64,000 nt of DNA from Shinisaurus crocodilurus (GCA_021292165.1 CM037879.1:19243525-19307524); one strand, 5' to 3'. Shown: positions 29,985-40,944, counted from the first letter of the stretch. Numbers and translations are program-made. Notes: a model not told the origin generated them from the letters alone.

Positions 29985-31077
29985 TCAGCCAAAGCAGCCA
30001 GGCTGGTGGAGACTAGGAAGAGGGCCTTCTCTGTGGTGGCCTCCAAGTTATGGAACTCCCTTCTAGTGACCTTCGCCATGCCCCCTCTGTGATGAGCTTC
30101 CACCGCACATTAAAAACATGGTATTTCAGGCGGGAATCCAGCATCATCTAGCTTCGCAAGTGCCGCGTTTTCTCGAATGAAACATAGAGTGTTCGAGGAT
30201 TGGGATATTTCTAAGAAGACCAAAACACTGGTTTATGAAGCCATTGTATTACCAACTTTATTGTATGCCTGCGAAACATGGACTATCTATAAACGTCACC
30301 TCCAACTCCTTGAAAGATTTCATCAACGTAGCCTCCAGAAAATCCTGCGAATTACTTGGGAAGATAGGCGAACAAATGTCAGTGTACTGGAAGAAGAAAA
30401 GACTATTAGCATTGAAAAAATGATCCTTCAATGCCAACTTCAGTGGACCGGTCATGTTGTTCGAATGCCTGACTGCCAGTCTCCCAAAGCAGTTACTTTA
30501 TTCCCAACTCAAGGATGGAAAGCGGAATATCGGTGGTCAATATAAGAGGTTTAAAGATGTTCTTAAGGCTAATCTAAAAAAATGCAATATAAACATCGAA
30601 AACTGGGAAGCTCTGGCTCATGAACGATCTAACAGGAGGTTGGCCTTTCACAAAGGTTCTATGGACTTTGAAGAAGCCCGAGTGCAAGGCGAAAGGGAGA
30701 AACGTGCTAAACGAAAAGCACGTCAAATGAATCCTTTACAGGACCATCTTCCATCTGGTAACCTGTGTCCTCACTGTGGGAAGCTGTGTGGATCTAGAAT
30801 TGGCCTCCACAGTCACTTACGGACCCATCGCTAGAGTCTACACAATTTTCTTTAGAATTTTCCTCCTTTTAAAATCTCCTTTTTGTAAATTTTTATCCTG
30901 GAAGACAATCTTACTCGGTCATGAGTGATTGCCTGACTGATGGGGTGGGTTAGGATTTTAAAAGAATTTTTATACTGTTCTAATTGTCATATTTTATTGC
31001 AATGTTTTAATTGTACATCACCCAGGGTGGCCAGGTGGCCGGCCAGGTGGGCGATTAACAAATGTAATAAATAAATA
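29985..31077 (+). mobile_element. L2-like LINE 3' end, split by another LINE
   Basis: 'ctggtggagactaggaagagggccttctctgt' through 'ttcaggcgggaat' (29985-30134) continues at about 30936 with 'ggggtgggttaggatttta' and the tail 'caccctgggtgg'-type sequence and (AATA)n to 31077. The intact order is seen at 36420-36690. Confidence 0.85.
30134..30935 (+). mobile_element. Second copy of the RT LINE, 5' truncated and frameshifted
   Basis: It matches the minus-strand copy at 418-1215 from 'tccagcatc' through 'cgaatgaaacatagagtgtt' and 'ctactatct'-type thumb sequence to the stop at 30832 and the UTR 'ggaagacaatcttactcggtca'. Frames 30177-30545 and 30454-30834 encode the thumb region and the CPHCGKLCGSRIG zinc knuckle. 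They are separated by a 1-nt insertion near 30478 ('ctgccagtctccc' against 'ctgccgtctccc'). Confidence 0.9.
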
Positions 31078-31083
31078 AATAAG

Positions 31084-31364
31084 ATAACCCAGACTCAGGG
31101 GTTGAGTATGGGTTGAGTGTGGGTTGTTGTCGAAATGTGGGTTATCGTGTTGTCTGAAACCAGCTGAGATAACAAACCATGGTGAACAACCCACAGTTCA
31201 CAACCCAACAACAAACCATGGGTTCTCTTCATGGGTTGTTCATGGTTAACAAACCATGGTTTGTTAGTGTGGCTGGGGTTCAGACAACACAATAACCCAT
31301 GTTTCAACAACAACCCACACTCAACCCTTGAGTGTGGGTTATCATGTTGTCTGAACCCACTCAG
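31084..31364. mobile_element. Palindromic MITE, GGGTTCAGACAACAC family
   Basis: Repeated inverted words include 'gggttatcgtgttgtctgaa' / 'ttcagacaacacaataaccc', 'aacaaaccatgg' / 'ccatggtttgtt' and 'gtgggttgt' / 'acaacccac'. Very similar organisation is seen at 41919-42227. A 142-codon minus frame here is a by-product. Confidence 0.85.
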
Positions 31365-31455
31365 TGACTGTCCCAAAGTCACCCAGTGAGCTTCATTGTT
31401 AAGGGGGGACTTGAAGCCCGAGTCTCCCCAGTCCCAGTCCAAGACTCCACTGGCT
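31364..31455 (-). mobile_element. Sauria SINE fragment
   Basis: 'cagtgactgtcccaaagtcacccagtgagcttca' and 'agtctccccagtcccagtccaaga' are minus-strand SINE body and head. The tail is missing. Confidence 0.75.
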
Positions 31456-31769
31456 ACAAGCCTCAGTCCAGCCACACTGGCTACAAGCCTCCATGGGGAG
31501 GTAATTTCCAACCTGACCACCACTACTGAAAGGACTTTGTCCTATGTCCTTACCAGCTGCACCTCTGTTGCTGGTGGTACATGAAGCAAGGCCTCTCTGC
31601 TCATGACTGTAATAGGCAGGCAGGCTCACATTGGAAGAGGTACCAAGAGACCCAGGGACCAAACTGTATAGGCAGGCCAGCTAGGACGGGCTTAGAATAA
31701 AAGAGTGCAAAGAAGCAGCAGAAAACGTCACCTGTCTGTGTCCATATATGGATGTAATAGTAAACCTTA

Positions 31770-31975
31770 TAGGGATGGGTGAGAATTTTGTTTCAGTTTG
31801 GCTTTGATAAGAACTTATCAATATTTGCACAGTTCTCCATATTTGGAACAAAAGGAATTTGCAAGTTAAATGTTTGAAGGGGGCAGGGAGTGGAGAGCTT
31901 TGTGGGTGCTGTTGCAGCATGTCCCAGCGGGCACCATGGCACCCCTGGGTGCCGTGTTGGGAACCCCTGGTTTAA
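31770..31975. repeat. MITE-like blocks
   Basis: 'gggatgggtgagaattttgtttcag...atcaatatttgcacagttc' parallels 4275-4320. 'gtcccagcgggcaccatggcacccctgggtgccg' at 31920-31953 is a small palindrome. Boundaries are unresolved. Confidence 0.45.
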
Positions 31976-32179
31976 ACTGTGGTTTGCCCAAGCAAGCCAG
32001 GATCAAATGTTGGTTTCTGACCCTGTCTTGTTTGGATAAACTATAGTTAAAACTAACTGCAGTTCCTGGTTCTGACAAAATGATGAACTGTGGTTAGTAA
32101 AAAATGGAAGCAGATGCTTCCGATCTCATTACAGCCACACCAAGCAGAGGGGGAAATGGAGCAGACTCAGGCACAACGT

Positions 32180-32336
32180 CAGCAGAGGCTGGTGGCTCCA
32201 AAGCCAGTGGGGCAGTTTATCCACTCTGGGTCTCCCCAAAATAGGTTCAGTGCCGTGGAGAGCTCCTTTAAAGCTCAGAGTAAACCCCAGAATGGGTAAA
32301 CTGCCCCAGTGACACTGCCGCCACCAGCCTCCGCTG
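32180..32336. mobile_element. CAGCAGAGGCTGGTGG hairpin MITE
   Basis: The ends CAGCAGAGGCTGGTGGC and GCCACCAGCCTCCGCTG-like are inverted. The interior 'cagtggggcagtttatcca' pairs with 'gggtaaactgccccagtg'. Flanks cacaacgt and cacagaat agree at only 5 of 8. Sister of 21492-21686. Confidence 0.8.
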
Positions 32337-32496
32337 CACAGAATGCGAAACTGTGTTTTTGCGTTAGGTCCTAACCAGGCCCGTGTGCGCTAAAAGACAC
32401 AACGTTCAGGTTCTGAGGCGACTGAACCAGGACTTTTCACATCTGGCGTAAATGATTTTAGAATCTGAATATGTATGTGCGTGACGACAAACATAT

Positions 32497-32700
32497 CATT
32501 ATTTATTTATTTATTGCATTTATACCCCGCTCTTCAGCCAGAAAAGGCTCTCAGAGTGGCTTACAAAGATTAATAATAAGACAGTCCCTGCCCTCAGGCT
32601 CACACTCTAAAAGACATGACACAAAAGGAAAAGGGATTGGGAGGGAGGAGGAAGAATGCAAATCTCAGGCACCAGTTCTTAGTTTAAAAGGTTCTTATAG
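32497..32700 (-). mobile_element. LINE-type 3' tail repeat ('gtaagccactctgagagcc')
   Basis: (ATTT)n followed by 'ataccccgctcttcagccagaaaaggctctcagagtggcttac' and 'gacagtccctgccctcaggct'. A sister is at 53860-54060 (minus) and a tail-only copy at 33640-33705 (plus). No coding part. Confidence 0.6.
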
Positions 32701-32704
32701 GTTT

Positions 32705-33630
32705 TTCTTTCTTTTTGCTTTTTCTTTTGGCAGGGAAGGGCAAAACAAGCTCCCTGCAGCTGCTCCCTCTCCAGCTGATGTATGGGGCCAGGTTAGTCTC
32801 CCCCTTGCTATGATGTTACTCCTGGGAGGCAGGGGGTGCACCCTCCCAGTGGCCCTTGGTTCTCCGGCCGATGGATGAGGCAAGAGTCTGCGGCCCCAGG
32901 GAACTGTCAGTTGGAGCTGTGTGTTCCTTCCCAAAGAAATACCAATTGTTTAATGTGAAGCTGGACCAGGGGTGGGCAGGAAAGAAGGGATTCAAAATAT
33001 ACAATTCCTATTGACTGTGGAAGTTATAGAACTTCTACAGGATTGGTGACTTTGGGTCTGGTGTGGGATTTAGTCCATTTCATTGATGGGAAGCCTGATC
33101 AAACTGTGGGGTTCTGGGGCCAGCTTGGCAGTTAAAAAATAATAATCAGAAGTTCAGTGGGAAGTCTGATCTTCTAGGAAAACAATTAGAAAAGTGCTGC
33201 CTAAATAAATTAGGATAGAAAAAATAATAAGTGGAATTAGTTATGATAGGATGGAGGACGGTGCTTTGTTTATTTTGCTAAGCCACTTGGCTTGATTAAC
33301 ATGCCGTGCAACCCTCTGTGTGTTTATTTGGAAGTAGATTCCACTGTGTTCAGTAGGGTTTACTGCTAGGCAAGTGTGTGTAAGTGTGTCTAAGCTTTCA
33401 GCCTTTGTGTAAGAGTTTTACAACTGTGTTACTGCTATAAATACAGTTATTGCAGCCATTCCAGCAGGCGGTACAGACTCAGAGTGAGATGAGAGGAGGA
33501 GTGGGGCCATTCCACCAGCCCTGCTGTAAGACTGCTTAATTTTTTTCCTTTCCCCTTCTCATCCCTTTTTCCTTGTGTGTCAGTGTCTTCATGGATCGTA
33601 AGCCTGTAGGCAAGGACTGTCTTGTTTTAT
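32705..33630. other. No gene recognised
   Basis: Low-repeat sequence. 33295-33400 has the 'ggaagtagattccactgtgttcagtagggttta' phrase of a common amniote-type MITE, decayed. Confidence 0.4.
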
Positions 33631-33634
33631 TGAC

Positions 33635-33712
33635 TGCCTGTAAGCTGCTCTGGGAGGCTTTTTGGCTGAGGAGCGGGATAAAAATACTTTAAATAAATAC
33701 ACAGATGCATAA
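33635..33712 (+). mobile_element. LINE-type tail fragment
   Basis: 'ctgtaagctgctctgggaggctttttggctgaggagcgggataaaaat' with (AAATA)n. Confidence 0.6.
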
Positions 33713-34049
33713 ATCAAGTTAGATATGCTGTCGCCTTTCCACTATGTCTTTCCAGGATTCACCCCGTACAGGGAATCCCCCAAATTTCCAGATTTCACAG
33801 GGTTTTCTTTTTCTGACTGTATTCATGGGAGACCAGTTACCCCAGTATACTACTTAAGGGCATTTATAACGGAGGAAAACACCTCAAGTGGCGGCAGCAG
33901 GCTAGTTGCCTCTCTCTCTGAGAGGAGGTATCACAAGGAAGTGTACTTTACTGTAAGTGTCGATATGTCTTTTGCTCATGCTTGGGTTCCGCTACATTGC
34001 GCTGTCTTGCCTTCTAGAGACCGTGCAGCAGAATTGGATGTGTGACTAA

Positions 34050-34183
34050 GGGCACAATCCCATGCATGTTTAGACAGGAAAAAGGTCCTGCAACTCCCAG
34101 CATTCCCCAGCCAGCATGGCTGGCTGGGGAATGCTGGGAGTTGTAGGCCTTTTTCCTGTCTTAACATGCATGGGATTGCACCC
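34050..34183. mobile_element. PIF/Harbinger-like hairpin MITE with TAA target duplication
   Basis: Near-perfect ~65-bp arms: 'gggcacaatcccatgcatgt', 'ttagacaggaaaaagg', 'caactcccagcattccccag' and their complements. The ends are GGGCACAATCC / GGATTGCACCC, and TAA occurs on both sides (34047-34049 and 34184-34186). Half copies are at 50866-50935 and 62204-62265. Confidence 0.85.
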
Positions 34184-34189
34184 TAAGAG

Positions 34190-35343
34190 ACAGAGGAATC
34201 AATGGCCTGGTTCAGCTGCCATGAACTTCGGCCAATAAACTATGATTTATCAGCACAGGAACAAGCTGTGCGCCCAGCTGCTCTCCATTCCCGTCGTGTG
34301 CCCAGCTTCTGTGCTTCTATCCTGGCTTTTAAAACAAACAAACAAAAAACCACAGTGTCCCCTGCCATCTGAACCAGGAAACTGTGGTTTAATCACCGCT
34401 TACAAACCATGATCCGATCCAGAGTTTTTGTCCCCAGAACATGACATCTGAAATATAGAGTAGGTAACCATGAATCTCCTAGCATTCACCCATATCAAAC
34501 ATGCCTTCTATGATGAAGACACTGATTTGCTAACAAAGATGCATTTTATATATGCTTACGTTATTTTGTTCTTAAATTAGCATTTGCATTTCGGTGGTGC
34601 TGTTTTGTTTTTTACTTACAAAATATGTGCTTAGAAAAACATGTTCTTCCTGAAATCGCAGGCACTCGATCTTAGAATCATCCCCAATATATATCTCTCT
34701 CTTCAGTCATTTGCGTTCATACATACAGGTGCCATCATGGCTAATCATTGATGTGTCAAAGTAATGAAGGAACACATGACTGCCATTTCTCATTTTAGGT
34801 TACACTCGTCATTTTGATCTCAGGGAGCTTGTTAAAGTTAATAGGGACAAAAGGTTTCTAACATGCAGCAAGCATCTAGCCCATCTGATCTCTGTCTTTT
34901 CCTATCAGCTGGTGAGATAACTGCCTCTCAATTAAATGGCCATGTAAAAGGGGGTGGAGGGGGGGGGAACCCCAGCCATTAAAGCATATCTCATAATTGA
35001 TTAGAAGTTCTCAGATTATTTCTTTTGAGAGAGTGAAAGAGTTCTTTTAGAACTGGTTTAAATAAACATCTCATCACATTGGTAAAACTGTTCCTAGACT
35101 GTACCACTTTAGACAGCCGATAAGGGACTGCCCGATTAAATGTTGCCCCATGTAAAGAAATCTCCTTCACATAAAAATCTAGATGTCAGGGACAAGAGTT
35201 ATTGCTTAAGCTGTCTCCTTGCCATGCTCACTTTTGATATGAAAGATCTCCCCCCCCCCCCCAGTTTGGGAAGCGTTTAGTCAAGCGATCTTCCATCTGC
35301 AGACTGGAGTGGGACAGCCCAGTTTCACCATACGATCTGCTGA
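34190..35343. other. AT-rich single-copy-looking stretch; candidate conserved non-coding DNA
   Basis: 34490-35200 carries no repeat word found elsewhere in the window, many TAAT/ATTA and TTGATTAG-type motifs and no coding frame. It looks like a developmental enhancer-type element by composition only. A C-run is at 35251-35263. Confidence 0.4.
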
Positions 35344-35457
35344 TCATAAGTGAAATGAAATTGTATACAAGCTTCTATGACCTCCAACATTTACTCAGTC
35401 CAGCGGTGGGGAACTTTGGTCTGCCCAGGCTTAGGCCAACAACCTTCCCTTCCTAAT
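35344..35457 (+). repeat. 114-bp direct repeat, copy A
   Basis: It matches 37283-37396 at 113 of 114 positions ('tcataagtgaaatgaaattg' ... 'aaccttcccttcctaat'); the difference is 'actcagtcc' against 'actcaatcc'. Confidence 0.95.
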
Positions 35458-36735
35458 CTGTCTAGACTAGATTGACCACGGTATCCTCCTGGACCGCCTG
35501 GAGAGCTTGGGCTTGGGAGGCACTGTATTGCAGTGGTTCCGGTCCTTCCTCTCTGGAAGGTACCAGAGGGTAGTTCTTGGGGAGGAGGCTTCGGACCTTC
35601 GGCTGCTCACTTGTGGGGTGCCGCAGGGTTCCATCCTCTCCCCGATGTTATTCAACATCTACTTAAAGCCGCTGGGAGCTATCATCAGGAGGTTTGGGGT
35701 GCAGTGTCATCAGTATGCAGATGACACACAGCTCTACCTCTGTTTCAAGTCCTCACCAAGGTTGGCTGTTGAAACCCTGTCCAAGTGCCTGGAGTCAGTG
35801 GGTGGCTGGATGGGAAGGAACATGCTGAAGCTGAACCCCGACAAGACCGAGGTACTTCTGGTGGGGGACATGGGGAGGTTAGAGGATGTTGACCTGGTGC
35901 TGAATGGGGTACATCTACCCCTGAAGGACCAGGTCCGCAGCTTGGGGGTCATTCTAGACTCCCAGCTGTCCATGGAGGCTCAGGTGTCAGCTATGAGCCA
36001 GGCGGCGCTGTATCAACTCCATCTGATACGGCAGCTGCGCCCCTACCTTCCTAATCACCTGCTCCCATCAGTGGTTCATGCCTTGGTCTCCTCTCGCCTA
36101 GACTACTGTAATGCGCTCTACAGTGGGGTTACCCTTGAAGACGGTTCGGAAGCTACAGCTGGTACAGAACATGGCGGCTCGCCTGGTTAAAGGCAGCCGC
36201 CGGCGGGTTCACATCACGCCAGTGCTCAAGGAGCTACACTGGCTACCAGTTGCTTGCCGAGCCTGAATTCAAGGTGTTGGCTTTGACCTTTAAAACCCTA
36301 TACGGCTCCGGTCCAGTCTATATCAAGGAGCGTCTCCAGCAACACCAAGTAGGCCGCTCAACAAGATCTGCCACAGATGGCCTTCTCCTTGTCCCTTCAG
36401 CTAGAGCAGCTAGACTGGTGGGGACGAGGAAGAGGGCCTTTTCTGTGGTAGCCCCCATACTGTGGAACTCTCTCCCGAGTGACCTCCGCCATGCCCCCTC
36501 TCTGCTGAGCTTCCGCCGCTCATTAAAAACTTGGCTATTCAGGCGGGAATATGGGGTGGGCTAATTGTCTTAAAATTTTATATTGTTTAAATGTATTTTA
36601 TTCTGTTTTTATCTTTTGTTTTTATCTGTGTACATCGCCCAGGGTGGCTGGTTGCCGGCCAGATGGGCGATAAATAAATAAATAAATAAATAATAATAAT
36701 AAATAATAATAATTAATAATTAATAATAGATTGTG
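35458..36735 (+). mobile_element. L2-clade LINE, 5' truncated, with RT domain and tail
   Basis: Coding begins within the RT: LDHGILLDRLESLGL, WFRSFLSGRYQRV, GVPQGSILSPMLFNIYL (motif B), HQYADDTQLYL (motif C) and LKLNPDKTEVLLVG. This runs to about 36150, and after frameshifts continues as KTVRKLQLVQNMAARLV and then LALTFKTLYGSGP, RAFSVVAPILWNSLPSDLRHAPS and RRSLKTWLFRREYG to 36564. The 3' UTR ends 'cgcccagggtggctgg...gggcgataaataaata'. Upstream motif A and the endonuclease are missing. Confidence 0.93.
35507..36564 (+). pseudogene. L2 ORF2 fragment (RT palm to C-terminus), frameshifted
   Basis: It spans two main frames (35507-36190 and 36250-36564) joined by a region where the conceptual protein changes frame twice. 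YADD is intact. By family, the protein reverse-transcribes L2 RNA, but this copy lacks its N-terminus and is broken near 36125 and 36265. Confidence 0.88.
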
Positions 36736-36779
36736 GTTTATAGTTGTCAATGAACTCAGATTAAGGTGAAATACTGTGG

Positions 36780-37180
36780 GGATGCCCGTAACCTTCTGAA
36801 CTCAGAGAATTACTGGCATCCTGTGCAGAGCGGGAGGAGCGCAGAGGTGAAGGTCAGCTCTGTGCTCCTCCTGCTCTGTGAAGGAGCTATACGGCTGATT
36901 TTGGAGGGGAAGGAAGGAGGCTGAGGCGCCACTAGGATATGTTGTTTCTTGGTGGTGCCAGCCTCCTCCCCTCTCCTCCCACTAAACCCCTTCTCCAAGG
37001 TCACTTTTGCGACCTCGGAGAAGCAGCCGGCATAGTTCTTTCCACGCCGGCTCTAAGGGGCGGAGGGGGATCTGAGCACGGATCCCCAGCTTTGAGGTTG
37101 GAGCGCTTTTCCAACCTCGGAGCTGGGAATCCAAACAATCCTATGACCCTCTAGACACTGTCTAGGGGCCATAGGATTGC
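36780..37180. mobile_element. Harbinger-like ~400-bp MITE copy
   Basis: 'gtaaccttctgaactcagagaa', 'gaggctgaggcgccactagga', 'tcctcccactaaaccccttctccaagg', 'ttctttccacgccggctc' and the end 'ggggccataggattgc'. It lies between the L2 tail and the second 114-bp repeat. Confidence 0.75.
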
Positions 37181-37282
37181 TCTGCCCATAGCTTTGGGCA
37201 ATTCATTATCCCTTTTCTTCACTTAGTTGTAAGGATAAATGCAGTAGCTTCTGTAAGGTAATTTCAAACAGAAAGTCTTCAT

Positions 37283-37396
37283 TCATAAGTGAAATGAAAT
37301 TGTATACAAGCTTCTATGACCTCCAACATTTACTCAATCCAGCGGTGGGGAACTTTGGTCTGCCCAGGCTTAGGCCAACAACCTTCCCTTCCTAAT
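37283..37396 (+). repeat. 114-bp direct repeat, copy B
   Basis: Partner of 35344-35457, one mismatch. The flanking sequences differ completely on both sides. Confidence 0.95.
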
Positions 37397-38035
37397 TGCC
37401 TCCTATCAAGCAGACTGATAGAAGAGGAATGGAGGGATCTGTCCTTCTTCCTCCAACCTGCTTGGATGTCGTGCTGGTCGTGGAAAAAAGAGGTATGTCT
37501 TCCTCTGCAGCCAGCATGGAAACCAAGTACACTGGAAGAGAAGAGATCTGTCCTTCTTCCACCAGCTCACTCATTCCTCTGGAATCTCATAGGCAACCAG
37601 GCCTGTGGTTAAACACAAGGCTGCACTGCAGAAACCTGCAACACTGGTTGCGCAGTGATACCTCTATCCTACCACCACCAAGTCTTTGAAAAGCTATCAA
37701 GTTGTAATCAGCACAAGAGTGCTTCTCCTCAGGCTTTTCATGTCTGAACTTGGTGAATGGATGGAATTCTCATGGGCGACAGCAAGAGGACAGGGAAAGG
37801 AGAAACAGCCTTTATTAAGGGCCAAATTAAATTTAGAGAAACTCTGAATTTGAATGTGGGAGAAAGTAAAATTGACAGGTTCGTCCATTCCTAAGATGTA
37901 GTCACGGAGAAGCTGGAGGTCAGATACCAGGTTGGCATATGAGACAATACGGGGTAGGACATCTCCGCTGTTACCTGTTGTGACCAGTTGCTCAGACTGC
38001 TGGACTAACCTAGAAGGAAGGGATTTAAAAATAAA
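37397..38035. other. No gene recognised
   Basis: Low-repeat sequence. Short internal similarity: 'gatctgtccttcttcc' occurs at 37435 and 37546. Confidence 0.35.
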
Positions 38036-38037
38036 TA

Positions 38038-38083
<46 letters not shown>
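38036..38083. repeat. (AAT)n microsatellite
   Basis: About 15 units of AAT/ATA. Confidence 0.95.
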
Positions 38084-38951
38084 GAGGCCTGGTGCATCTT
38101 CATTGGATTTCACAGTCAGCTGATTATCTTCAGGCTGCAGTGTCACCTGACACCACTCAGGCCAGTCCTATAGCCTAGAGCAAGGATGGGCAGACTTGTT
38201 TTTTTACTGGTACCCCAAGATTTCCAAACTGGAGCTGGGAGAAAAAGACAGTTAAAGAATGTTGAGTCCAGGAAATGCTTTTGAGCTCAAGAACTGAATG
38301 GAGCTCACAGTCCTTCCACACAAGACTCCACTCCTGGTTGCTGCTGCAAGCCGCCTTCATTTCAGCAGTATAATTTAGGGGGAGGGAGTCATTTTGTTGT
38401 TGCTACTGTCAAACAGTTGAGAGTGGGAAATCCTTGCCAATCTACTGAAAATCACCCAGTGATCTACCAATAGATCCAGATCTACTTTCTGCCCACCCCT
38501 GGCCTAGAGGACACTCTTGGGACATCATCTGACTAGCTGTTCATTGGCCCTGAGTGCTGGTGGCACAGGAGGTAAGGCGCCAAAGGGTGGCTGAAGGGGG
38601 TGCCTTCTTCGAGATCACTCTTGGTTCTTTATAGACTTGGCCAGATTTGGGCTCCTGCCATAGCGGTGGTCCTGAAACTGCTACAAGTGGAGGTAAATGT
38701 GTTCTTAATTTAGCATTGCAAGACCAAACCAGATCTCCAATGCTGTGGTGTAGTGGTAAATTTCGAAGGACAGGCACTCATCCTGACAGTCCCCAGAGCC
38801 TGAGGAGAGTCCAAAACTGCAGGCAGCTGTGTTGATCCACATCAGCAATCCAGTCCTAGTAGTTTTCGTCTCCACCAGGAGCAGGTGTTTTGTAAAGCTC
38901 ATGGGTCTTAACTGGCCATTCAAGCCACCCCAAAATACTTTACATCACAAA

Positions 38952-39404
38952 TAGGGATGTGCCGAAACAGGGAAATCTGGCTCTTTTGAGCGAGACGGAC
39001 TTCCTGCCCACTTCCGATCCAAGGATTAGAAGCAGGCCAAGTTGGGTTTTTTTCCATGGACTTCCATCTCTAAGACGGGCCACAATTTGTACATTCTTTT
39101 AAAAAGCTGCTAAGGAAATTTGCACAAAATCTGCCAGATTGCACAAATCGCACTAGACCCATATGGTTTTTGGCCTCCAATTTGCACAAATTGGCTGATT
39201 TTGTGCAAATTTCCTTAGCGTTTTTCTTTAAAAATGCACAAATCGTGGCCCATCATAGAGACAGAAGTCCATGAGCTGGCTCTGCTCGCACCACAGTGAG
39301 TTGGCATTAGCACAGGGCTGACCAACCATATTCTGGGGGGGGGGGTGTCGTGAAAATCTGTTGGATTTTCACACCCCCCCCATTGGATTCCTCACACATC
39401 CCTA
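38952..39404. mobile_element. MITE with TAGGGATGTG termini and internal inverted arms
   Basis: It starts TAGGGATGTGCC and ends CACATCCCTA. Inner arms 'aaggaaatttgcacaaaatc' and 'gattttgtgcaaatttcctta' are inverted, as are 'acgggccacaatttgt' and 'acaaatcgtggccc'. No 8-bp target duplication was found. Confidence 0.7.
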
Positions 39405-39922
39405 ATTGTTGCTGGGGAAATCTATTTCACCCCTGCCTACTGCGAGTATTGCAACTACGCTCAGAGGGAGCAAGAAATTCTGAGGGGAGTGACCCTCAGT
39501 GTCCTGCTAATAAAGAAAGGACCAGCAAGCCGACTCCTGGTTACCCTGCCTGCCCCACGCCGCTCCCAGGTGAGAAGACTGCTGTGGAACGCTGTGGACT
39601 GCAGACCTCCGGCTTTCTTTCAAAAAGGCAACCATTGTAGCATTGAAAGCAAGAGACGAGTTAATGATCGGGCTTCTCAGTGTTTATTCTTCTTGGCATG
39701 TTGGTCACTAGGAATCTCTAGGTTAATCCCTTTCCATTTAGGTACAAATGTGAGGAATTTGAAGTCTCCAGTGCAGTGTCTGGGTAGCTAAATTGGAGCT
39801 GACAGGAGACCTAGTAACCCTGACCGCTCTCTTCTGGTTAGCAGCAGAGGGAAATTTCTGCTTTAGTTTGACAGAATTTTGATACTGCAGCCTTGCCTTT
39901 TGTGCATTTTACGTGTCAGTGC

Positions 39923-39959
<37 letters not shown>

Positions 39960-40400
39960 GTTTCCTCTGGATTTCATTAAAAGAACACAAAACTTGGCAA
40001 GCTATTTTTCCTTCTCTTCCGCCTGTGATGAATTCAACAGCAGAAACTACTGAAGTAATATTATAAACCAGAGTGACTTTTTGAGTAATTCCTTTTTCAT
40101 GCTGTTATCTGCACTTACACTACTTGTGGCATGTTCTTAGACACTCTGCAAGCGCCTTTGTGGAGGCCTGTGTCAAAGTAGGCGTGACAGGACCGCCATG
40201 TGTCTTTTATCCACAAATCTGCCTTTTCCCATATAAAGTGGGGGTGGGCCGGGATCTATTTTTTACACGCAGAGGACTACGTAGGGGAGGAGAGCAGCCC
40301 CCCCCCCCGGCCACTTCCCTTGCTTCACTCCGTGATTTTCATCCGTTTTCTCTCAGCCTGACTCACTTCCAGCATCAGAGCCAGGCTGGGAAAAAAGGGC
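39405..40400. other. No gene recognised; (GA)n at 39925-39956
   Basis: Low-repeat sequence around a 16-unit GA microsatellite and a C-run near 40301. Confidence 0.4.
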
Positions 40401-40404
40401 TGAA

Positions 40405-40770
40405 GAACATAAGAAGAGCCATGCTGGATCAGTCGAAAGATCCATCTAGTCCAGCATTCTGTGCACACAGTAGCTGCCCAGCTGCCCACGGGAAACCCAC
40501 AAGTAGAACTTAAGTGCAGCAACATCCTCCTCCTGTCCATGTCCCACAGCGACTGGAGTACACAGGCATACTGCCTCTGATCCTGCAGGAAGCATATAAT
40601 CAGTACTAGTAGCCATTGATAGCCTTCTCCTCCACGAATTTGTCCAATCCCCTTCTAAAGCCCTCCAAATTGGTGACCGTCACTACATCTTGTGGCAGTG
40701 AGTTCCATAGTTTAACCATGCGCTGTGTGAAGAAGCACTTCCTTTTAAGGAAGAAGTATTTAGTTGCTGT
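40405..40770 (-). mobile_element. CR1 LINE 3' end
   Basis: 'aagaacataagaagagccatgctggatcag', 'gtccagcattctgtgcacac', 'gccttctcctccacgaatttgtccaatcccc' and 'cgctgtgtgaagaagcacttcc' are reversed CR1 3' UTR and C-terminal coding. Confidence 0.88.
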
Positions 40771-40944
40771 GTCAAATGGCTTAAAGCAGCTTGACACAGC
40801 AAGGTAAGATGTGGGAGGGGAGAGGAGTGGATTTTGCTCCCGGATCCTGTGCATTCCCTTTTCATGTTAAGAGTAGATCCAAACACCCACTTCATCTATG
40901 AACAGGAAAGACATGTGGATGGCTTCCCTGTCACATCTACCAGG

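Noticed and set aside
31095..31523. 142-codon minus-strand frame
   Set aside because: It lies in a palindromic MITE and a SINE fragment; repeated HGLL/NPW peptides reflect the DNA repeats.
37697..38146. 149-codon frame with a poly-tyrosine run
   Set aside because: The tyrosine run is the translated (AAT)n microsatellite; the flanks have no domain.
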